From Thermococcus sp. (GTDB lineage: Archaea; Methanobacteriota_B; Thermococci; Thermococcales; Thermococcaceae), in NCBI GenBank assembly GCA_027074805.1, contig JALTCK010000025.1, positions 1 through 10,119 on the forward strand: a DNA stretch of 10,119 bases. Direction: 5' to 3'. Positions 6,231 through 10,119 of this stretch are shown one piece after another. Under the pieces are notes generated by a model, which was not told the DNA's origin, did not search any database, and saw nothing but the letters and a program-made list of their open reading frames with translations. Position 1 is the stretch's first letter; every line of letters starts with the position of its first letter. The translations under genes and the position numbers were made by a program.

Positions 6231-6813
6231 GATACAGGCAATGAGATACGCCTACGTCGATCCGAAGGAGCTGGTTGAGGCACCACAGATGAAGGCCCTC
6301 AAAGAGAAAGCCCTAGCTATAATCGAGGCCCTCGGGGGAGAGGACTGGCACCACAAGTTCCTCAGCTTAGCTGATAAGAGCGAACGAGAGAAGGTTGAGG
6401 AGGCAGTCGCAAAGGTTCGCTTCTTCCTCAACACGATACTCGGTCTTGACAAACGCTTAGCCCTCGGAAAGATAAACGACCCTGTCATAGCGGTGGACAT
6501 CAGGGTCGGCGAGGTCATGAGTGTCGGCAAGCACCCGAACGCCGATCGCCTGCTCGTCACGAACGTCAACATTGGCGACAGAGCTATCACCGTCGTGACA
6601 AACGACCTGACGGTGAAGGAGGGCAACCACGTCGCCGTTGCACTCCTCCCGCCTGCGAACTTCCGGGGAATCGTCAGCGAGGGCATGTTCCTCGGTGCCG
6701 GCGAGGGAGTTCTCAAGGACGTCAAGGGAGAGATAGGCGGCCTGCCGAAGGGGATTCCTCTTGAGGCATTCAACGAGACGAGGAACCTTGTGGAGGCGTT
6801 TCTGAAGGGCTGA
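6088..6813 (+). CDS. tRNA-binding (EMAPII/Trbp111-type OB-fold) protein
   Basis: The 241-residue product has an N-terminal helical half (MWDTSKDYRLLVAEKSVEMF onward) and a C-terminal OB fold from about residue 133. The OB fold carries the EMAPII/Trbp111 hallmarks: DIRVGEVMSVGKHPNADRLL, then VALLPPANFRGIVSEGMFL. This domain binds tRNA in a structure-dependent way and occurs free (Trbp111), on MetRS and TyrRS C-termini, and in Arc1p/p43. Here it stands without a synthetase catalytic domain, so it may be a trans-acting tRNA chaperone or aminoacylation factor. ATG 6088 is best spaced from GGAGGGTGA (6074-6082); ATG 6082 is in frame but sits on that site. It overlaps the TPR gene and is probably cotranscribed with it. 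Confidence 0.88.
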   Translation: MWDTSKDYRLLVAEKSVEMFLKTVEHAKFKGKWNKKGAQQLAKEMIPEIQAMRYAYVDPKELVEAPQMKALKEKALAIIEALGGEDWHHKFLSLADKSEREKVEEAVAKVRFFLNTILGLDKRLALGKINDPVIAVDIRVGEVMSVGKHPNADRLLVTNVNIGDRAITVVTNDLTVKEGNHVAVALLPPANFRGIVSEGMFLGAGEGVLKDVKGEIGGLPKGIPLEAFNETRNLVEAFLKG

Positions 6814-6828
6814 TCTTTGACATACCCC

Positions 6829-6844
6829 TTTTCTTATCACTTTT
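6829..6844 (+). terminator. weak T-rich terminator after the tRNA-binding gene
   Basis: Two short T runs (6829-6832 and 6841-6844) follow the stop within 31 bases and precede a new promoter-like element. The match is modest. Confidence 0.3.
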
Positions 6845-6848
6845 AGAG

Positions 6849-6861
6849 AGAAAACTTTTTA
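6849..6861 (+). promoter_or_regulatory. BRE/TATA promoter of the 6929-7855 gene pair
   Basis: AGAAAAC (6849-6855) followed by TTTTTA (6856-6861) fits a BRE plus TATA box. The predicted start near 6884 leaves a leader of about 45 bases with a strong GGGGAGGGGTG site (6916-6926) before GTG 6929. Confidence 0.45.
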
Positions 6862-6928
6862 GCAAAAGGGACATAACGAGAAGTGGGCCTTGCCTCCAGG
6901 GTGGAAAAGCTAACCGGGGAGGGGTGCG

Positions 6929-7408
6929 GTGAAGAGAATCATTATCTCTGCTGGCATGGTATTCCTCGTTATTCTACTTGGATTAAGTTACCAAGCGCTC
7001 CATAATTCTCCAGCGGTGGATAATTCAAATCCCCTCGTCGATGTCAGAGTTGAGTTTGAAAACGCCCTCCTCGATCTGCACATAACCCGCATCCTGCCGG
7101 AGACCCCCTTCTGGGTCAGCGGTGAGCCTCTGAACTGCACCGTGCTCAAGGTTGAGGGGCTGGTGGTGGAAAATGGCACTTATCTGGCGGTATTTTGTCC
7201 AGGCGAGGGGGAGTTAACCCTTATTCCGGCAAATAAGAGCGCGGTAAACGAGTATCTGCGCTTTTTTGACGAGCACGGAGGGAGAATCCTCGACTGTACC
7301 TCGACGATAAGGTCCCCAATAAAGACATCGTTAGGGGAGAACGTTACTGTGCGTGAGCTGAACGGCATGTGCGTGGTTCCTGCCATCGTGGAAACTGGCA
7401 AAGAGTAA
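6929..7408 (+). CDS. Membrane-anchored extracytoplasmic protein, PAN-motif family (copy 1)
   Basis: The 159-residue product has a single N-terminal hydrophobic segment (residues 4-21, after MKR), a signal anchor or signal peptide, then an exported domain of about 130 residues. The domain has four Cys (in NCTV, VFCPG, LDCTS and GMCVV) that could form disulfides, and four N-glycosylation sequons. Its centre reads NGTYLAVF, then LIPANKSAVNEYLRFF and DEHGGRILD, matching the product at 9086 almost position for position, so the two are paralogues. GTG 6929 follows a very strong GGGGAGGGG. It is followed 27 bases later by a second membrane-anchored protein. I recognise no named family; I infer a cell-surface role only. 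Confidence 0.82.
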   Translation: MKRIIISAGMVFLVILLGLSYQALHNSPAVDNSNPLVDVRVEFENALLDLHITRILPETPFWVSGEPLNCTVLKVEGLVVENGTYLAVFCPGEGELTLIPANKSAVNEYLRFFDEHGGRILDCTSTIRSPIKTSLGENVTVRELNGMCVVPAIVETGKE

Positions 7409-7435
7409 AGTAGCTGACGGTCGGGGGGAATTGGA

Positions 7436-7855
7436 ATGCAACTGAAAAAGTGGCTTCCCACCATAATTCCTGTCATCATACTCCTCTCAATATGGACATT
7501 CAGGGGAGTGCATCGGCCAGGGAATCAAGAGTACACTCTCCCCGCTTACGTAGTTCTCCAAGAGAGGATAGCCTCAACGGCCATCGACTATTGCTATCAG
7601 TACAACCCGGACTGGAGGTGCACAGGGGTTACTCTCTGCTCCTGGCCCAATGACACGGCAACGGTCGTTCTCTACGCTAACTATACGATCAACTGCATCG
7701 GCCTAACGTGCCGTCCCGTCAATGGAACATATTACAAAGCTGTCATAAACACAACCGACTGGGAGGTTATAGAGTTCGAGCCCGCGAACGAGGGCATCTT
7801 CCAGGAAGTCGTATCCGAATGCGAGCGGGTGTGGAACTCACCGGAAAAGGGGTAG
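7436..7855 (+). CDS. Membrane-anchored Cys-rich extracytoplasmic protein, divergent PAN-motif relative
   Basis: The 139-residue product starts MQLKKWLPTIIPVIILLSIW, one signal-anchor helix, followed by an exported domain with six Cys (DYC, WRC, TLC, INC, TC, SEC) and four sequons. ATG 7436 is preceded by GGGGGG (7423-7428). The segment NGTYYKAVINTTDWEVIEF followed by EPANEGIFQEVVSE lines up with NGTYLAVF...LIPANKSAVNEY of the gene before it, suggesting a diverged third member of the family. It shares the promoter at 6849. Function is unknown. Disulfides and glycosylation on the outer face of the membrane are plausible from composition. Confidence 0.78.
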   Translation: MQLKKWLPTIIPVIILLSIWTFRGVHRPGNQEYTLPAYVVLQERIASTAIDYCYQYNPDWRCTGVTLCSWPNDTATVVLYANYTINCIGLTCRPVNGTYYKAVINTTDWEVIEFEPANEGIFQEVVSECERVWNSPEKG

Positions 7856-8040
7856 GAGGGATTAAATCTACGTCCCATCACACCCCAAGCGTTTTGAGAG
7901 GTTGATTTTTCGCTTTTTGTTCCGATGTATTCATTAGCTTACTCGATTGCTCTTCTTTCTTTTAGCCTGTCCCTCTCGTAAAACCCAACTCCAGATAAAT
8001 TTATGCATTAAAAAAGGAATAAATCTTACAAATAATAAGA
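7856..8040. other. AT-rich intergenic region without a gene
   Basis: The roughly 250 bases between the stop at 7855 and the start at 8104 hold no supportable ORF or RNA gene. The first part has T-rich stretches that could end transcription. The second part (about 7990-8060) is very AT-rich, with a perfect ATAAATTTAT palindrome (7995-8004) and a direct repeat running into the promoter of the next gene. Confidence 0.6.
7905..7919 (+). terminator. T-rich terminator after the 7436 gene
   Basis: ATTTTTCGCTTTTTG contains two runs of five T separated by a few bases, about 50 bases after the stop at 7855. This is typical of archaeal intrinsic termination. Confidence 0.5.
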
Positions 8041-8055
8041 GGAAAATCTTATAAA
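8016..8055 (+). repeat. Imperfect direct repeat overlapping the promoter
   Basis: AAATCTTACAAA (8021-8032) and AAATCTTATAAA (8044-8055) match at 11 of 12 positions. Each is preceded by GGAA, and the start-to-start distance is 23 bases, about two helical turns. The downstream copy contains the TATA box. It may be a tandem promoter or an operator that binds a regulator on one DNA face. Confidence 0.5.
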
Positions 8056-8056
8056 G
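8041..8056 (+). promoter_or_regulatory. Strong BRE/TATA promoter of the 8104-9981 operon
   Basis: GGAAAA (8041-8046) followed by TCTTATAAAG (8047-8056) is the best BRE/TATA match in the window. The expected start near 8078 leaves a leader of about 26 bases containing AAAGGAGGTGA, a near-perfect ribosome binding site. Confidence 0.7.
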
Positions 8057-8090
8057 ATGAAGTGAATAGAAGGTATTGTAGATAACTAAA

Positions 8091-8098
8091 GGAGGTGA
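8091..8098 (+). promoter_or_regulatory. Ribosome binding site that selects the TTG start at 8104
   Basis: GGAGGTGA is a full-strength match to the archaeal anti-SD. It contains the in-frame GTG 8095, so that codon cannot be the start; TTG 8104 lies five bases further on, at normal spacing. Confidence 0.75.
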
Positions 8099-8103
8099 AC
8101 AAC

Positions 8104-9102
8104 TTGAGATGGAAGCTCTTGATAGCAGTCATCCTTGGACTGCTGATGGTCGGAACTACAACTGGGGTGGCATTAGCTTCTGGGGATTGGAGTGAACTTG
8201 GAGATGGGTATTCAAAGGGGTATTATGAGACTCCCCTTGGAGGAGGGACTGTACACAACAGTGCAGCAGTTGAGAAGTACAACTACTACTGGTGGGATGG
8301 TTACGGATATTTGTACCAACTCAAAGAATCTGCTGCCGGTGCTGCAAGAGAATGCGATATCTCCTGTGGACCTGGGATGATAGTAAAGCAAGGAGTAGAT
8401 CTCATAAAAGACGGAGGAAGTTTTTCTTTCATGACAAATCCATCTGATGGACGTGTGGCTGCAGCATTTCCAGACTCAGGAACTGCTGGTTTATTTGAAG
8501 ATATTGCACAGGATATAGCAGGAATTGTGGTTAGTAATATGCCCTATGGGGTAGGTTATGCATACACAGCGGCAGAATTCGCTTATAACCTCAAAAAAGG
8601 ATATGACACACTCAATAATCCTGGGAACGTATACTTCAGGTGGACGACATATGGAAGTGATGTTGGGCACTTCACACGCTGGTTTGTAGAAATTGATCCG
8701 GGCAGCTATGCGGATTTTACAGTTAAGTCAAAAATATACTGGGATCCAGTAGATGCTGCTGTCGTTTCTGGTAGTTTTGAGATCAGAGCACCTTCATATA
8801 CCCCAACTATGATGTTGAAAAAAACCAGCACAACAACTAAAATTATCCAGGGAATAAAGTACAGAGTTACAGGAATTTCCAAATATACAATAAATATTAA
8901 CGGAAAGATTTACACAATGTATGCCATAAACCCAAAGCATGTCCAAAAATACAAGCGACAATTCAATATTCCGGAAATAGTAATTCAAAGGGCTGCAAAA
9001 AAAGGAAGCCCAATATACGTTCTGGAAAATCCTCAGGTTAAAGTTTTAAAGATCAGCTCCTATATCGAAAAGGAGGGGTTACTAAATGAGAAAGAATCAT
9101 AA
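8104..9102 (+). CDS. AT-rich secreted protein of unknown function
   Basis: The 332-residue precursor begins with a clean signal peptide, MRWKLLIAVILGLLMVGTTT followed by GVALA, with cleavage after ALA (residue 25). The mature part is Gly/Tyr/Trp-rich at first (YNYYWWDGYGYLYQ), has a Cys pair in ECDISCGPG, a hydrophobic Gly/Ala/Tyr stretch (AGIVVSNMPYGVGYAYTAAE), then a segment with FRWTTY and PGSYAD (199-204) that resembles the secreted protein at 1053. It ends in a Lys-rich tail of about 100 residues. There are no NxS/T sequons, unlike its neighbours. The DNA is clearly more AT-rich than the flanking housekeeping genes, with many AAA, ATA and AGA codons, suggesting recent acquisition or relaxed composition. 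It overlaps the next gene by 17 bases. I do not recognise the family. Confidence 0.82.
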   Translation: MRWKLLIAVILGLLMVGTTTGVALASGDWSELGDGYSKGYYETPLGGGTVHNSAAVEKYNYYWWDGYGYLYQLKESAAGAARECDISCGPGMIVKQGVDLIKDGGSFSFMTNPSDGRVAAAFPDSGTAGLFEDIAQDIAGIVVSNMPYGVGYAYTAAEFAYNLKKGYDTLNNPGNVYFRWTTYGSDVGHFTRWFVEIDPGSYADFTVKSKIYWDPVDAAVVSGSFEIRAPSYTPTMMLKKTSTTTKIIQGIKYRVTGISKYTININGKIYTMYAINPKHVQKYKRQFNIPEIVIQRAAKKGSPIYVLENPQVKVLKISSYIEKEGLLNEKES

Positions 9103-9601
9103 AGCTGCCTTCATGCTTCTTTTATCTTTTCTGTTGGTGTTAGGAATACTAACATGGACCAAAGGATATGTTGATAAAAGCCCCTCTCCCGATTCCCCCA
9201 CACTGGCTCCAGATACAGCCCTGAACATGCTCTACGACGCCAATCTAAGCAACTTCTCCCTTAAGCCCTACTACACATACTGGATCGATGGCAAAACCTG
9301 CGGGAAGCTCTCCCCTCATTGCAGGATACTGCGTATGGAATCCATAGTAGAAGTAGGGAACAGGACGTACCTAGCATTCTTTGACTTCCAGAATAAGACC
9401 TTGAATCTGGTTCCGGCCAACGAAACAGCCGTTAGGGAGTACATCAAATTCTTCAGCGAGCATGGAGGAAGAGTCCTTGACTACAACTCGACGGTAACCG
9501 TGAGGTACAACACTACAACGGTCAAGGTTCTGAACGACACCTGCGTGATTCCGGCGATAATCCGGGTCGAGGAAAACGGAACGGAAGGATGTTGCGGATG
9601 A
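9086..9601 (+). CDS. Membrane-anchored extracytoplasmic protein, PAN-motif family (copy 2)
   Basis: The 171-residue product has one N-terminal hydrophobic helix (about residues 8-25, after MRKNHK), a Pro/Ser-rich linker (DKSPSPDSPTLAPD) and an exported domain. It is a clear paralogue of the product at 6929: NRTYLAFF, LNLVPANETAVREYIKFFSE, HGGRVLD and CVIPAI all align with that protein. It carries nine NxS/T sequons, very dense for its size, and Cys at TCGK, HCR and DTC plus a CC pair in the final residues. AGGAGGGG (9071-9078) lies seven bases before ATG 9086, inside the previous gene, so translation is coupled with the secreted protein at 8104. Function is unknown. Confidence 0.83.
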   Translation: MRKNHKAAFMLLLSFLLVLGILTWTKGYVDKSPSPDSPTLAPDTALNMLYDANLSNFSLKPYYTYWIDGKTCGKLSPHCRILRMESIVEVGNRTYLAFFDFQNKTLNLVPANETAVREYIKFFSEHGGRVLDYNSTVTVRYNTTTVKVLNDTCVIPAIIRVEENGTEGCCG

Positions 9602-9981
9602 TATTGCTCCTCATGGTCCCCCTCATACTCTATGCGCTTCTCTTTCTCCTGCCGGACATCTACAAGGCAATGCCCAGGGAGAAAGCCGACCTCGTTGCGG
9701 GAGTTCTTTATGCTCCCTTCTTAGTTTCATCGTCTCTCTACTTCACCTTCGTGAGCGCGGCGATGATTGATACTTCCGGAATAGATAAAGTTCTCCCTGC
9801 GCCTCTGGATCTTCTTGTGATACTTCTTCTCGCCTCGCTGATGGCCACGTTGATTGCTTCACTCCCTCTCCTGCTCATAAGAAAGAAAAGGGAGATAAAA
9901 CGGCCGGTTTTCGTGACGTTTGCGGCAAGCTTCTCCATTGACTCAGTGCTCGTGGCTCTCTTTGGGTGGCTCAGCGTCTAA
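9598..9981 (+). CDS. Four-helix integral membrane protein of unknown function
   Basis: The 127-residue product is almost wholly hydrophobic, with about four membrane segments: residues 1-18 (MILLLMVPLILYALLFLL), about 34-54, 70-93 (ending in the basic LIRKKREIKR loop) and 103-124. ATG 9598 makes an ATGA overlap with the upstream stop and has GGAAGG at 9584-9589 as ribosome binding site; the in-frame ATG 9589 directly abuts that site. It is coupled to the 9086 gene and through it to the secreted protein, so it may act with them in the membrane, but no family is recognised. Its stop lies 11 bases inside the convergent gene on the other strand. Confidence 0.75.
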   Translation: MILLLMVPLILYALLFLLPDIYKAMPREKADLVAGVLYAPFLVSSSLYFTFVSAAMIDTSGIDKVLPAPLDLLVILLLASLMATLIASLPLLLIRKKREIKRPVFVTFAASFSIDSVLVALFGWLSV

Positions 9982-10119
9982 ACCCCAGTCTCTTCCTCAC
10001 CGTCTCCAATGCTCTCTTCGCATCTTCCTTGAACTCCGGGAGGCCGAGCTTCTCCATCGTCTCCGGCAGTGGAACGCCGAGCTCTTCATCCCAGCCCCTC
10101 AGCCTGTAGAACTCCTTTC
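9971..10119 (-). CDS. Aldehyde:ferredoxin oxidoreductase-family protein, C-terminal end only
   Basis: On the minus strand an open frame enters from the window edge and reads KEFYRLRGWDEELGVPLPET, then MEKLGLPEFKEDAKRALETV and RKRLGFRR, with TGA at 9973-9971. The pattern (E-[FY]-Y-x-L-R-G-W-D, then GVP-x-P-E, then E-K-L-G-L) is the typical C-terminus of tungsten-dependent aldehyde:ferredoxin oxidoreductases, which oxidise aldehydes to acids with ferredoxin and are abundant in Thermococcales. The catalytic, tungstopterin and FeS parts are outside the window, so the paralogue (AOR, FOR, GAPOR or a WOR) cannot be told. It converges on the 9598 gene with an 11-base tail-to-tail overlap. Confidence 0.7.
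   Translation of the reverse strand, partial: KEFYRLRGWDEELGVPLPETMEKLGLPEFKEDAKRALETVRKRLGFRR

Noticed and set aside
6252..6773. Open frame of 173 codons on the minus strand
   Set aside because: It is the antisense shadow of the tRNA-binding gene. The product is Ser/Arg/Thr-rich without a domain, as expected from the reverse of a GC-rich coding frame.
7450..7905. Two alternative-frame + strand ORFs of 65-67 codons inside and after the 7436 gene
   Set aside because: They overlap the better-supported gene with a signal anchor, Cys and sequons. Their products have no coherent features.
7995..8004. ATAAATTTAT palindrome as a replication origin or attachment site
   Set aside because: A single short AT-rich palindrome with no ORB-type repeats, Cdc6/Orc1 gene, integrase or tRNA end nearby is not enough for either call.

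Overview
The window is chromosomal DNA from a hyperthermophilic euryarchaeon of the Thermococcales, most likely Thermococcus. This rests on a run of recognisable archaeal genes (the RpoP tail, an archaeal Brix protein, KEOPS Pcc1, prefoldin beta, a DUF3194-type protein, an aldehyde:ferredoxin oxidoreductase tail), strong GGAGGTGA-type ribosome binding sites, frequent GTG/TTG starts, and BRE/TATA promoters about 35-60 bases before genes. Everything is on the + strand except the last partial gene.

Region 1 (1-954) is an information-processing cluster: the last codons of RNA polymerase subunit P, a Brix-domain ribosome biogenesis protein and the KEOPS subunit Pcc1, the last two overlapping. Region 2 (955-2157) holds one secreted protein whose signal peptide is separated from its body by a +1 frameshift at a run of six T. 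Region 3 (2186-4994) is a compact operon: prefoldin beta, DUF3194-type protein, an MNT nucleotidyltransferase plus HEPN pair resembling a toxin-antitoxin module, a DHH phosphoesterase and a small zinc-ribbon protein. Region 4 (4996-6813) is a TPR-like helical repeat protein followed by an EMAPII-type tRNA-binding protein, with a long overlap between them.

Region 5 (6849-9981) is the accessory part. It has two membrane-anchored, Cys- and sequon-bearing extracytoplasmic proteins (6929 and 7436), a 250-base AT-rich gap with a promoter and a direct repeat, an AT-rich secreted protein (8104), a clear paralogue of the 6929 product (9086) and a four-helix membrane protein (9598). The last three overlap and are probably cotranscribed. 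The proteins of regions 2 and 5 look like parts of a cell-surface system of unknown function: three share a PAN(E/K)-centred motif, and the two large secreted proteins share a PGSYAD-containing segment. The window ends in the C-terminus of a convergent aldehyde:ferredoxin oxidoreductase-family gene. I found no tRNA, rRNA, CRISPR array, transposase or integrase.
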